Assembly: GCF_027594865.1 (NCBI RefSeq)
Contig: NZ_CP089391.1
Span: 7,966,501-8,030,500 of the forward strand
Length of the DNA stretch: 64,000 bases
Reading direction: 5' to 3'
From: Bradyrhizobium xenonodulans
GTDB lineage: Bacteria; Pseudomonadota; Alphaproteobacteria; Rhizobiales; Xanthobacteraceae
Position numbers and translations under genes: made by a program. Shown piece after piece: positions 51,781 through 60,479 of this stretch; the first letter of the stretch is position 1; every line of letters begins with the position of its first letter. Under the pieces are notes generated by a model. It had not been told where the DNA came from. It saw nothing but the letters and a program-made list of their open reading frames with translations, and searched no databases.

Positions 51781-51942
51781 CGAGACCGCCGTCCAGGCTA
51801 CGCGCGCCCCGGGACGACGGCGGTAGGTGCCGTGCGACCGAACGCAATCCCCCGAAATACGTTCCCGGCGCTTCCGTCCGGCCCCAAACCTCCACCCCCG
51901 TATTTTCCGTACATTGAAATTCCGGGACTTTTTGCCCCGAAT

Positions 51943-52008
51943 GTTTCGTCGCCCCCCATTCGACGAAACAATTTGGCGGCGCACGAAACCATTTTCCCCT
52001 TTTCGTGC
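51943..52008. promoter_or_regulatory. CGAAA-rich dyads upstream of the ECF sigma gene
   Basis: GTTTCGTCG (51943-51951) and CGACGAAAC (51961-51969) form a perfect 9-bp dyad with a 9-bp spacer; GCACGAAA (51981-51988) and TTTCGTGC (52001-52008) form another; CCGAAACGTT follows at 52016-52025. ECF sigma factors often recognise a GAAAC-type -35 box and control their own gene, so these are candidates for an autoregulated promoter. Confidence 0.45.
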
Positions 52009-52089
52009 AGACGTCCCGAAACGTTGGCTCATTAACACTTTGGTCCAAGGAAACGCCGCTCGGTTGCGGCGCTACGGGGAGCCAGGTCA

Positions 52090-52701
52090 ATGCGGAACGT
52101 CATCGCCATCAACGCCCAAGCCAGCCAGAGCATCATTGCCGCTCAGGCGACCTCGGACGATATGCTTCTCGAAAGCATTGCCGACGGCAACCGGACGTCG
52201 ATGCACATCCTCTATTGCAGGCACAATGTGCGGGTTTATCGTTTCATCCTGCGCATCGTGCGCGATGCCACCACGGCGGAAGACCTCGTCAGCCAGGTGT
52301 TTCTGGACGTGTGGCGGACCGCCGGCCAGTTCCAGGGCCGCTCGCAGGTCTCGACCTGGCTGCTCTCGATCGCCCGCTTCAAGGCCCTGACCGCGATGCG
52401 CCAGCGTCGTTTCGAGGACATCGACCAGGAGGACGTGCGCCAGATTCCCGACGATTGCGACACGCCGGAGACCTCGCTCGACCGCAGCGACACCAGCGCC
52501 ATCCTGCGCGCCTGCGTGCAGAAGCTGTCACCGGCCCATCGCGAGATCATCACCCTCGTCTACTACCACGAGAAGTCGGTGGAGGAGGTCGGCCAGATCA
52601 TCGGCATCCCCCAGAGCACGGTGAAGACCCGGATGTTCTACGCCCGCAAGCAATTGGCCGAGTTGCTTAAAGGCGCCGGCGTCGAGCGCTTCGCCGCGTA
52701 A
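52090..52701 (+). CDS. ECF-family RNA polymerase sigma factor
   Basis: 203-residue extracytoplasmic-function sigma factor. Region 2: LLESIADGNRTSMHILYCRHNVRVYRFILRIVRDATTAEDLVSQVFLDVWRTAGQFQGRSQVSTWLLSIARFKALTAMRQRR in outline, with conserved D-A-E-D/L-V-x-Q-V-F-L-D-V-W. Region 4: RACVQKLSPAHREIITLVYYHEKSVEEVGQIIGIPQSTVKTRMFYARKQLAELL. It is complete, and no anti-sigma gene adjoins on either side. AGG lies 4 bp before the ATG. Possible regulon: the CcdA-thioredoxin unit downstream, but no proof. Confidence 0.92.
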   Translation: MRNVIAINAQASQSIIAAQATSDDMLLESIADGNRTSMHILYCRHNVRVYRFILRIVRDATTAEDLVSQVFLDVWRTAGQFQGRSQVSTWLLSIARFKALTAMRQRRFEDIDQEDVRQIPDDCDTPETSLDRSDTSAILRACVQKLSPAHREIITLVYYHEKSVEEVGQIIGIPQSTVKTRMFYARKQLAELLKGAGVERFAA

Positions 52702-52867
52702 ATCCAGTAATTTCAATTGGATAGGGCCTAACCTTGGGCCCTGTCCCCGGACACGGAAGTGTTACCGCCGACGAAACAATTGAAACAAAGCACAACATCA
52801 GGCGGAAAAACTTCCCTCCTATAAAGCTACATACGGTTTTCGTTAAACCTCCCAAGACCTCCAACGA

Positions 52868-52900
52868 CCCGGCGAGATGCCCCCTCGCCGGGTTGTTTTT
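52868..52900 (+). terminator. Rho-independent terminator
   Basis: CCCGGCGAG (52868-52876), 7-base loop, CTCGCCGGG (52884-52892), then TTGTTTTT. It stands 166 bp after the ECF stop. The leader 52735-52867 before it, AT-rich and carrying another GACGAAACAA (52769-52778), could be a long 3' UTR or a small RNA ending here. Confidence 0.85.
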
Positions 52901-52950
52901 ATTTTGGGGGGAACCGTGGAAATGGGGCGGACGGCGCTCACCGCAGGCTC

Positions 52951-53090
52951 CAGCCTCTCCCGCATGCGGGAGAGGCCGACGCACTCGCAGAGTGCGGCGG
53001 GTGAGGGTTCTTTCCTCTTGGGGAGTGTCCCGATGCGGGGACACCCTCTCCCCAACCCTCTCCCGCAAGCGGGAGAGGGAGCGCACCGCC
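52951..53090. repeat. Palindromic repeat, family A (copy 5)
   Basis: CCTCTCCCGCATGCGGGAGAGG, then GGTGAGGGTTCTTTCCTCTT, GGGGACACCCTCTCCCC and the closing hairpin CTCTCCCGCAAGCGGGAGAG. Nearly the same module as the two copies at 44.2-44.6 kb. It fills the gap before the ccdA-like gene. Confidence 0.9.
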
Positions 53091-53164
53091 TTCGCGGCTG
53101 ACGCCACCCGTCACGAGCGCGTGACGACGCGTAACGTCCGCCGCCTCCATTCCGAACTGCCCTC

Positions 53165-53887
53165 GTGACCTCCCTCACGAGTGCCCCGATGCTCGAACTT
53201 CTCTTCGCCGTCCTCGCCGGTGTCCTCACCATCGCCGCGCCGTGCACGCTGCCGATGCTGCCGATCCTGCTCGGCGCCTCGATCGGCCGTGCGGGTCATT
53301 TGCGGCCTGCGATGATCGCGCTCGGCTTCGTCGTCTCGTTCTCGGCGACCGCGCTGCTGCTCGGCGCCATCACGCGGCTGTTCGACTTCGATCCGAATGT
53401 GCTGCGCGAGGCCGCCTCGATCCTCCTGCTCGGCTTCGGCCTGCTGATGCTGTGGCCGGCGCCGTTCGAATGGCTGTCGATCCGGCTCAATGGCTGGCTC
53501 GATCTCGGCAATTCCAGCGCCGTGCAGCGCGAGGGCGCGCTCGGCGGGCTCGTGCTCGGCACTACGCTGGGCTTGGTCTGGACGCCCTGCGCCGGTCCGG
53601 TGCTGGGCTCGATCCTGACGCTCGTCGCAACCCAGAAGAACGCCGCCTGGGCCGGCACGCTGCTCGTCGCCTACGCCATCGGCTCGGCGATCCCGATGCT
53701 GGCGATCGCCTATGGCGGCCAGGCCGCGACCACGCGCGTGCGCAGCCTCGCCCGCATCTCGCCGCGGCTGCAGCAGGGCTTTGGTGTCGTCGTGATCGCT
53801 TTCGCGGTCGCCGCCTATTTCCAATACGACACGCTGATCGTGGCGTGGCTCACCGGCTTCTATCCCACCGGCCAGATCGGCCTGTGA
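53165..53887 (+). CDS. ccdA: CcdA/DsbD-like cytochrome c biogenesis membrane protein
   Basis: 240-residue membrane protein with six hydrophobic segments. Redox Cys27 in APCTLPMLP and Cys142 in WTPCAGPV are the pair that passes electrons from cytoplasmic thioredoxin across the membrane. GTG start at 53165; an ATG eight codons later is an alternative and neither has a strong ribosome-binding site. It precedes a secreted thioredoxin-like protein by 32 bp, the natural electron acceptor. Confidence 0.87.
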   Translation: MTSLTSAPMLELLFAVLAGVLTIAAPCTLPMLPILLGASIGRAGHLRPAMIALGFVVSFSATALLLGAITRLFDFDPNVLREAASILLLGFGLLMLWPAPFEWLSIRLNGWLDLGNSSAVQREGALGGLVLGTTLGLVWTPCAGPVLGSILTLVATQKNAAWAGTLLVAYAIGSAIPMLAIAYGGQAATTRVRSLARISPRLQQGFGVVVIAFAVAAYFQYDTLIVAWLTGFYPTGQIGL

Positions 53888-53919
53888 CTATCTCGCATCT
53901 CAACCGGAGGACGTTTTCC

Positions 53920-54507
53920 ATGACTCTCAAGCTGCTCGCCGTCTCCGCCGCCCTGATCGGCATCGCCGTGACAGGCGCCGTCATCCCCGGCATCTGCGAC
54001 GAGGCCGCGCGCGCAACGCCGGTCGCCACCGCGCCCGCGGTGCCGATCCAGGTCGCTGCCGCAAGCCAGCGGACCGCGCCCGACTTCGCCGGCATCAACA
54101 ACTGGTTCAACTCGAAGCCGCTGAACATGGCCGACCTCCGCGGCAAGGTCGTGCTGGTCGATTTCTGGACCTATGGCTGCGTCAACTGCGTCAACACGCT
54201 GCCGCACGTCACCGACCTCTACGCCAAGTACAAGGACAAGGGCCTCGTCGTGGTCGGCGTGCACACGCCGGAATTCCCGTTCGAGCGCTCGGTCTCGAAC
54301 GTGCAGGCCGCACTGAAGCGCCACGGCATCACCTATCCGGTCGCGCAGGATAACGATTCGAAGACCTGGAACGCCTACAGCAACCGGTACTGGCCGGCGC
54401 AATACATCATCGACCAGACCGGCAAGATCGTGTTCCAGCACGAGGGCGAGGGAAGCTATGGCGAGATCGACCGCACGGTGGCAAAGCTGCTGAATGTCAG
54501 CAGCTGA
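53920..54507 (+). CDS. Secreted thioredoxin-like (TlpA/DipZ-type) protein
   Basis: 195 residues. Signal peptide or anchor LLAVSAALIGIAVTGAVIPG, Ala/Pro linker, then a TlpA-like thioredoxin domain with redox pair Cys87-Cys90 in WTYGCVNCVNTLP and cis-Pro in YWPAQYIIDQTG. The WTYxCVNC form is that of the C-terminal domain of DipZ proteins. GGAGG lies 7 bp before the ATG. Together with CcdA it forms a split DipZ: reductant import and periplasmic disulfide reduction, for cytochrome c maturation or peroxide defence. Confidence 0.9.
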   Translation: MTLKLLAVSAALIGIAVTGAVIPGICDEAARATPVATAPAVPIQVAAASQRTAPDFAGINNWFNSKPLNMADLRGKVVLVDFWTYGCVNCVNTLPHVTDLYAKYKDKGLVVVGVHTPEFPFERSVSNVQAALKRHGITYPVAQDNDSKTWNAYSNRYWPAQYIIDQTGKIVFQHEGEGSYGEIDRTVAKLLNVSS

Positions 54508-55564
54508 AGCTGCGGCGGAGCGTCCGATGCTGCTTGACTCCACGGACCCGTCCGTGGAGTTTCGCGAGCACCGGAATCAGCCGCCCGCAATGGACGACGC
54601 GACCACCAGCACCGACATTCGCCTTCGCGAAGGCTCTTCGATCGCGCAGCGGCTGGTCATGTCCGCCTTTGCGGCGGCCGTGGCGCTGTGCTTCACGCCG
54701 GGCCTGTTCACGCACGACACGCTGGAAATCATCATCTCGGTGGTCGCACTGCTCGTGGGCGCCGGGTTCGTCGTCGGCATCATGCTGGCGCCGGCGGTGG
54801 TGTGGATCATCACGCCGAACGAGATCCTGATCGGGCGGCAAAGTCCGTTCGGCAAGCTCCGCACGCGGATCGTCGCGAAAGACGACATCGCGGGATTGCA
54901 GGTTCCCGGTAGCAAAAGAGTGAAAGCGCGCTTCCAACTCGTCTTCACGCTGGCCTCGGGGGAGCGCCTGACGTCCCCGCCGATCTCCGACGTCACCCAT
55001 GTTCGTGACACGGTGGCCCGGATCGCCACGCAGTTCGATGTCCCCAATGTCGAGGAACCGGTCAATCCGCTCGATGCCAGCAATCCCGAGATGCATCTCG
55101 GCGAGCCGCTCGAGGCGTTTTCGACGCGGGACATCAGGATCGTGTCGCTGATCGCCGTCGCGTTGTCCGCCGTGCCCTACGCCACCAAGCTCTGGCGCGG
55201 ATGGCCGCCCACGCATGTCGATATCCTGCTGCTGCCGCTTGGCGTGATTGCAGCGTTCGCCGTGCATCGATACGCCAATCTCGTGACCGGCGCGTTCTGG
55301 ATCATCCGCGAGGGCGATATCCGCGTCGAACGCCTGTGGGGCGACGGCACGCCGCGCGCAGACCATATCGAGGGTCACGACGTCAGGACGATCACGGTCG
55401 ACCGTCGCGGCCGCTCCGAGGACGAGCACTGCATCGTCACGATCCGGTTGCGGTCCGGGCGACGATTTCGCAGCCCCCGCATCGGCTCACGGGTCGAGGC
55501 CCGTGCGGTCGGGACGGAGATCGTCCGGCGGCTCGGGATCGCGGCGGAGAGCAACAAGATCTAG
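54494..55564 (+). CDS. Membrane protein with duplicated PH-like halves, unknown function
   Basis: 356 residues. Overlaps the thioredoxin gene by 14 bp, though the ATG at 54527 or 54590 could also serve. Two halves each show a pair of hydrophobic helices followed by a beta-rich domain: helices ~53-100 then WIITPNEILIGRQ...IVAKDDIAGLQV, and helices ~218-262 then FWIIREGDIRVER...IEGHDVRTITV. This arrangement resembles bacterial PH-like (DUF304 type) proteins. Function unknown. Confidence 0.75.
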   Translation: MSAAEAAAERPMLLDSTDPSVEFREHRNQPPAMDDATTSTDIRLREGSSIAQRLVMSAFAAAVALCFTPGLFTHDTLEIIISVVALLVGAGFVVGIMLAPAVVWIITPNEILIGRQSPFGKLRTRIVAKDDIAGLQVPGSKRVKARFQLVFTLASGERLTSPPISDVTHVRDTVARIATQFDVPNVEEPVNPLDASNPEMHLGEPLEAFSTRDIRIVSLIAVALSAVPYATKLWRGWPPTHVDILLLPLGVIAAFAVHRYANLVTGAFWIIREGDIRVERLWGDGTPRADHIEGHDVRTITVDRRGRSEDEHCIVTIRLRSGRRFRSPRIGSRVEARAVGTEIVRRLGIAAESNKI

Positions 55565-55615
55565 CCGGCAACCAGTGCCCATTGCCGAAGTTGATCTTTC
55601 CGCGAGTTCGATCTG

Positions 55616-55741
55616 AGCCTCTCCCGCTTGCGGGAGAGGCTCAGATCGAAGGCGCGGGTGAGAGCTCGCTCCGCATCGGGAGTCCCATTGCGGAAACACC
55701 CCTCTCCCCAACCCTCCCCCGCAAGCGGGGGAGGGAGCGCA
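55616..55741. repeat. Palindromic repeat, family A (copy 6)
   Basis: AGCCTCTCCCGCTTGCGGGA, GGCGCGGGTGAGAGC, CGGAAACACCCCTCTCCCC and CCCCCGCAAGCGGGGGAGGG. It occupies part of the 364-bp gap 55565-55928. The remaining 187 bp (55742-55928) are AT-richer and probably hold the promoter of the next gene; no further structure seen. Confidence 0.88.
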
Positions 55742-55928
55742 TCGAGCCAGACGCCACCATCACTGCTTTTCGCGCCATCCCCTGTTTGTGGCATTGCCCG
55801 GACTCGTCAAAAAACCATAGGCATTCTCGTGACATACCAGCCGAGCGCGCCATCAACTTGCCATGAACATGCCCCTGAGATTTGATGGCTTTGAATGATT
55901 TGCGCTGTGGCAGCGGGGAGAGCTTGAA

Positions 55929-56522
55929 ATGACGGATTTTCGTCGCCTGACGGGGATGTGTGTGGCTGCGATCGGCCTGATCCTGTCGGTGCCCCAGGCC
56001 TTCGCCCAGCAGCCCGACCGCGGCGACGAGCCCGGCCTGGTCGCCGACGACGCCTACCAGCTCGAGCCGGAATGGCAGAAGCAGGTGGTCTACTTCCGCA
56101 CCACCGAAACGCCGGGCACCATCATCATCTCGACCGCCGAGCGGCACCTCTATCTGGTGCAGCCGGGCGGGCGGGCGATCCGCTACGGCATCGGCGTCGG
56201 CCGCGACGGCTTCCAGTGGCAGGGGCTGGTGAACATCACCAACAAGAAGGAGTGGCCGGACTGGACGCCGCCGCCGGAGATGATCCAGCGCCAGCCCTAT
56301 CTGCCGCGCTTCATGGCCGGCGGCCCCGGCAACCCGTTAGGGGCCCGCGCCATGTATCTCGGCACCACCGTCTACCGCATCCACGGCACCAACCGTCCCG
56401 ATACGATCGGCACCAAGGTGTCCTCGGGCTGCTTCCGTCTGGTCAACAATGACGTCGCCGATCTCTACGATCGCGTCCCTGTCGGCACCAAGGTCGTCAT
56501 CCGGCAGAAGCCCGAGCTGTAA
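55929..56522 (+). CDS. L,D-transpeptidase (YkuD family)
   Basis: 197-residue secreted enzyme forming 3-3 peptidoglycan cross-links or attaching proteins. Signal peptide to AFAQQ (~residue 27). YkuD domain ~65-195 with catalytic His152 (RIHGTNRP) and Cys168 (SSGCFRLVN). Related copies are numerous in Bradyrhizobium. GGGGAGAG precedes the ATG. Confidence 0.93.
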   Translation: MTDFRRLTGMCVAAIGLILSVPQAFAQQPDRGDEPGLVADDAYQLEPEWQKQVVYFRTTETPGTIIISTAERHLYLVQPGGRAIRYGIGVGRDGFQWQGLVNITNKKEWPDWTPPPEMIQRQPYLPRFMAGGPGNPLGARAMYLGTTVYRIHGTNRPDTIGTKVSSGCFRLVNNDVADLYDRVPVGTKVVIRQKPEL

Positions 56523-56606
56523 GACCTAACGTTCGAGCATGGTCGCACCGATCATGCTCGCCCGCCTCCGTCCGAATTCCTTTTCCCGATTTTTCGAGAG
56601 AGCAAC

Positions 56607-57647
56607 ATGATGCGCACATTCCGAGGCGGCCTGCTGATCGGGCTCGCGGTCGCCGTGCTGGTCGCCGTCCTGGCCATCATCTACGAATTCTACGACACCC
56701 GCACTCTGAAGCGCACCGTGCGCCGCGGCGAAGTGCTGTGCGGCGTCAACAAGGGCCTGCCGGGCTTCTCGATTCCGGACGACAAGGGCAACTGGACCGG
56801 CTTCGACGTCGATTTCTGCCGCGCTGTCGCGTCGGCGATCTTCAACGATCCGGGCAAGGCGAAGTTCGTTCCGCTCGACGCCGGCGAGCGCTTCAAGGAA
56901 TTGCAGAGCCGGAAGGTCGACATCCTCTCGCGCAACTCGACCTGGAGCATGGCGCGCGAGCTCGATTACGACCTCTATTTCCCCGCGGTCGCCTATTACG
57001 ACGGCGCAGGCTTCATGCTGCCGCGCTCGCGCAACAAGGAGACCTCGCTGGACCTGACCGGCAGCAAGGTCTGCGTGCAGGCCGGCACCACCACGCTGCT
57101 CAACGTCGCCGACTACTTCAAAGCCAACAACATGAAGTATGAAGAGGTGAAGTTCGACAAGCTGGACGACGTGGTGAAGGCCTACGACACCGGCAAGTGC
57201 GACACGCTCTCCGCCGACGTCTCCCAGCTCTACGCGCTCAGGCTGAACCTGTCGAAGCCCGGCGACCACATGATCCTGCCGGACATGATCTCCAAGGAGC
57301 CGCTCGCTCCCGTCGTGCGCCAGCGCGACGACGACTGGATGATGATCGTGAAGTGGACGCTCTACGCCATGATCAACGCCGAGGAGCTCGGCGTCACCTC
57401 GGAGAACATCGACGAGGCCCTGAAGTCGAAGAAGCCGGAAGTGATGCGCCTCGTCGGCACCGAGGGCAATTACGGCGAGCAGCTCGGCCTCACCAAGGAC
57501 TGGGTCGTCCGCATCATCCGCAACGTCGGCAATTACGGCGAGATGTACGAGCGCAACATCGGCGAGAAGTCGAAGCTGAAGATCCCGCGCGGCATGAACC
57601 AGCTGTGGAACGCGGGCGGCGTGCAGTACGCACCGCCGATGCGGTGA
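56607..57647 (+). CDS. General L-amino acid binding protein, AapJ-like
   Basis: 346-residue family 3 periplasmic binding protein. N-terminal hydrophobic segment GLLIGLAVAVLVAVLAIIYEF, then VRRGEVLCGVNKGLPGFSIPDDKGNWTGFDVDFCRAVA, the AapJ hallmark, with ligand residues in SRNSTWSMARELDYDLYFP. No aapQMP genes adjoin, so it is another solo binding protein. Its long leader without a clear signal-peptidase site suggests it may stay membrane-anchored. Confidence 0.88.
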   Translation: MMRTFRGGLLIGLAVAVLVAVLAIIYEFYDTRTLKRTVRRGEVLCGVNKGLPGFSIPDDKGNWTGFDVDFCRAVASAIFNDPGKAKFVPLDAGERFKELQSRKVDILSRNSTWSMARELDYDLYFPAVAYYDGAGFMLPRSRNKETSLDLTGSKVCVQAGTTTLLNVADYFKANNMKYEEVKFDKLDDVVKAYDTGKCDTLSADVSQLYALRLNLSKPGDHMILPDMISKEPLAPVVRQRDDDWMMIVKWTLYAMINAEELGVTSENIDEALKSKKPEVMRLVGTEGNYGEQLGLTKDWVVRIIRNVGNYGEMYERNIGEKSKLKIPRGMNQLWNAGGVQYAPPMR

Positions 57648-57704
57648 CGGCGGTCTCTCCGCCGTCATTGCGAGCTTGAGGCATGCGCCCGCCACTCACT
57701 CCGC

Positions 57705-57811
57705 TGTCATCGCCCGCGAAAGCGGGCGATCCAGTATTCCAGAGGCGGTTGTAGTCAATCGAGAAGCCGCGGCGTACTGGGTCGCCCGGTCTCAAGCCGG
57801 GCGACGACACC
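57705..57811. repeat. Palindromic repeat, family D
   Basis: CGCCCGCGAAAGCGGGCG hairpin, then ATCCAGTA ... TACTGGGT arms and the second hairpin CGCCCGGTCTCAAGCCGGGCG. It separates the convergent binding-protein and acyl-CoA dehydrogenase genes. Confidence 0.85.
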
Positions 57812-57844
57812 GGCTATGAGGCGCGTCCCCGCCCCAACGTCGGC

Positions 57845-58984
57845 TCAATACCCCCGCGCCTTCGCCAGCTGCTCGGTGTGGTAGTTCGCATCCCCGAACA
57901 ATTCCTCGCACACCCTCGCGCGCTTCATGAAGAAGCCGATGTCGAACTGGTCGGTCATGCCCATGCCGCCATGCATCTGCACGCCCTCCTGCACCGCGCG
58001 CGTCGCGGTGGTGCCGGCGCGCGCCTTGGCGACCGCAACGGCTGAGGCGGCCTTGGCGACATCAGCATCCAGCGCCTGAAGCGCCTTCATGGTGGCGGCG
58101 CGGGTGATCTCGATGTCGACATAGAGCTCGGCGGCGCGGTGCTGGAGCGCCTGGAATTCGCCGATCAGCTTGCCGAACTGTTTTCTGTTCTTCAGATATT
58201 CGACGGTGCGGTTGAACACCTCGTCGCTCAAGCCGACCATCTCGGCGGCGACTGCACCGCGACCGATATCGAGCACGCCGTCGAGCAGCGTGGCGCCTTG
58301 ATCGACCTCGCCGAGCACGCTGTCGGCTGTGACCTCGACATTGGCAAGCTCGATCCGCGCCGCATTGTGCGCATCGACCATGATGGTGCGCTCGATCGCA
58401 ACGCCCTTGGCCGCGGGGTTGACCAGGAACAGCGTCAGGCCCTCGCGCTCACCGGCGGCGCCTGCGGTGCGCGCGGCGACGATCAGGAGGTCGGCGACAT
58501 GGCCGTCGACCACCAGGGCCTTGGCGCCGGAAAGCTTGAAACCGTTGCCGGCGCGCACGGCCTGCAAGCTGGTCTGGAGCGGGCGGTGCTTGGCGCCCTC
58601 GTCGATCGCAAGCGTCGCGAGCAGCGAGCCGCTCGCGATCTTCGGCAAGAACTCCGACTTCTGCGTGGCATTGCCGCCGCGGTTCAGCGCCGAGGCCGCG
58701 ACCACGCTGGTGGCGAGGAACGGCGACGGCATCAAGGTGCGGCCGATCTCTTCCATGATGATGCCGGCTTCCATGAAGCCGAGACCGGAGCCGCCGAACT
58801 CCTCCGGCACCAGCAGGCCGGCAAAGCCCATCTCGGCGAAGGAATGCCAAAACTCCTTGGAGAAGCCGGTGGGATCCTTGCTGTCGCGCAAATGGCGCAG
58901 ATGCGACACCGGCGCCTTGTCGCTGATCAGCCCGCGCGCACTGTCGCGGAGCATCGATTGTTCTTCGGTGAGGACGAGGGCCAT
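57845..58984 (-). CDS. Acyl-CoA dehydrogenase, small subunit of a two-part enzyme
   Basis: 379 residues; ATG at 58984 after CGGAGC (the frame extends 81 bp upstream). Acyl-CoA dehydrogenase fold with GFAGLLVPEEFGGSGLG, HGGMGMTDQFDIG at the C-terminal FAD half, but the usual YA(L/I)TEP signature is replaced by LATLAIDEGAK, so the flavin/substrate side is degenerate. Paired with the next gene as in heteromeric dehydrogenases such as PimC-PimD. Confidence 0.88.
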   Translation of the reverse strand: MALVLTEEQSMLRDSARGLISDKAPVSHLRHLRDSKDPTGFSKEFWHSFAEMGFAGLLVPEEFGGSGLGFMEAGIIMEEIGRTLMPSPFLATSVVAASALNRGGNATQKSEFLPKIASGSLLATLAIDEGAKHRPLQTSLQAVRAGNGFKLSGAKALVVDGHVADLLIVAARTAGAAGEREGLTLFLVNPAAKGVAIERTIMVDAHNAARIELANVEVTADSVLGEVDQGATLLDGVLDIGRGAVAAEMVGLSDEVFNRTVEYLKNRKQFGKLIGEFQALQHRAAELYVDIEITRAATMKALQALDADVAKAASAVAVAKARAGTTATRAVQEGVQMHGGMGMTDQFDIGFFMKRARVCEELFGDANYHTEQLAKARGY

Positions 58985-59076
58985 GACGGGCTCCGGAAAG
59001 GACTGTCGATTGAATTCGGTGGTGAACCTCATGGTGAGGAGGCGCGTGGCGCCGTCTCGAACCATGAGGCTGTGGC

Positions 59077-59119
59077 CATCCTTCGAGACGCGGCCTTGCG
59101 GCCGCTCCTCAGGATGAGG
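59077..59119. repeat. Half copy of family C repeat
   Basis: CATCCTTCGAGACG, GCGGCCTTGCGGCCGC and CTCAGGATGAGG match one arm set of the element at 12842-12976. It lies between the two acyl-CoA dehydrogenase genes. Confidence 0.8.
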
Positions 59120-59126
59120 ACTGTAC

Positions 59127-60341
59127 CTAGGCCCCGGGCAAATCCAAAATGCGCTTGGCGACGATGCCGAGCATGACCTCGCTCGTGCCGCCCTCGATCG
59201 AGTTGGCCTTGGTGCGCAGCCAGGCGCGCGGACGCGCGCCCTGCTTCGAGCGTTCGCTCTCCCATTCCAGCGCGTCGAGGCCGCCGGCCGACATCAGGAT
59301 CTCGTATCGGCGCTTGTTGAGCTCGGTGCCGTAATATTTCATCGCCGACGAGAACGCCGGGTGCGCCTGGCCGGCCTTGGCGAGATCGACCGCGCGCTCG
59401 GCGCAGGCCGCGAGCGCGGCCTCATCGACGTCGAAGGTCGCGATCTTCCCGCGCAGCATGGAATCGTCCAGCTTGCCTTGCCCATCCGTGCCGACGGAGT
59501 CGGCCGCGATCTGGCCGAGCGGACGGCCGACGCCGCGCTCGCCCATGCCCGAGATCATCGCGCGCTCGTGCTGGAGCAGATATTTTGCGACGTCCCAGCC
59601 GCGGTTGACGGTGCCGACCACATGCGACGTCGGCACACGGACGCCGTCGAAGAAAGTTTCGCAGAACGGCGAGTAGCCCGAGATCAAGAGGATCGGCTTG
59701 GTCGAGACGCCCTTCGAGGCCATATCGAACAGGATGAAGCTGATGCCGTCGTGCTTCTTGGCGGCGGGATCGGTGCGGACCAGGCAAAAGATCCAGTCGG
59801 CGTAATTGGCGTAGGATGTCCAGATCTTCTGGCCGGTGATGACGAAATCGTCGCCGTCGCTCTCGGCGCGGGTCTGGAGCGAGGCGAGATCGGAGCCGGC
59901 GTTCGGCTCGGAATAGCCCTGGCACCAGCGGATCTCGCCGGCCGCGATCTTCGGCAGATGCTCCTTCTTCTGGGCCTCGTTGCCGTATTTCAGCAGCGCC
60001 GGCCCGAGCATCCAGATGCCGAAGCTCGACAGCGGCGGACGCGCGCCCATCCTGGCCATTTCGGCGCGCAGCACCTTGTGCTCGGCGGCGCTGAGGCCCC
60101 CGCCGCCATATACCCTCGGCCAATCCGGCACGGTCCAGCCCTTGTCGCGCATGCGCTCGAACCAGACGCGCTGCGGCTCCGACGAGAACTTTGCGTTGCG
60201 TCCGCCCCAGAACACGTCGGTGTCAGACGTCACGGGCTTGCGCATCTCGGGCGGGCAGTTCGCGTCCAGCCAGGCGCGCGTCTCGTTGCGGAATTGTTCG
60301 AGATCGGCGGTCTCAGAATCGCTTATCTTAGCGTCAGCCAT
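59127..60341 (-). CDS. Acyl-CoA dehydrogenase, large subunit of a two-part enzyme
   Basis: 404 residues. First-domain signature WCQGYSEPNAGSDLASLQTRA, GQKIWTSYANYADWIFCLVRT, and C-terminal EGGTSEVMLGIVAKRILDLPG with the region that holds the catalytic Glu. With the small subunit 142 bp downstream it likely forms a heteromer acting on a bulky, cyclic or dicarboxylic acyl-CoA. It is the upstream gene of the pair; the substrate is unknown. Confidence 0.9.
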   Translation of the reverse strand: MADAKISDSETADLEQFRNETRAWLDANCPPEMRKPVTSDTDVFWGGRNAKFSSEPQRVWFERMRDKGWTVPDWPRVYGGGGLSAAEHKVLRAEMARMGARPPLSSFGIWMLGPALLKYGNEAQKKEHLPKIAAGEIRWCQGYSEPNAGSDLASLQTRAESDGDDFVITGQKIWTSYANYADWIFCLVRTDPAAKKHDGISFILFDMASKGVSTKPILLISGYSPFCETFFDGVRVPTSHVVGTVNRGWDVAKYLLQHERAMISGMGERGVGRPLGQIAADSVGTDGQGKLDDSMLRGKIATFDVDEAALAACAERAVDLAKAGQAHPAFSSAMKYYGTELNKRRYEILMSAGGLDALEWESERSKQGARPRAWLRTKANSIEGGTSEVMLGIVAKRILDLPGA

Positions 60342-60479
60342 TGGTCGTTTCCATCAATCAAGATCGATTTATTGCCGGCGACTCTGGGCCATCGCCCCGT
60401 GGAATTCAACCACTTCCGCAGGCCGCGCTCGGCTATAGTCACCGCGACGGCGGTGCCTGAAAACAAAGAGGAAACGACA

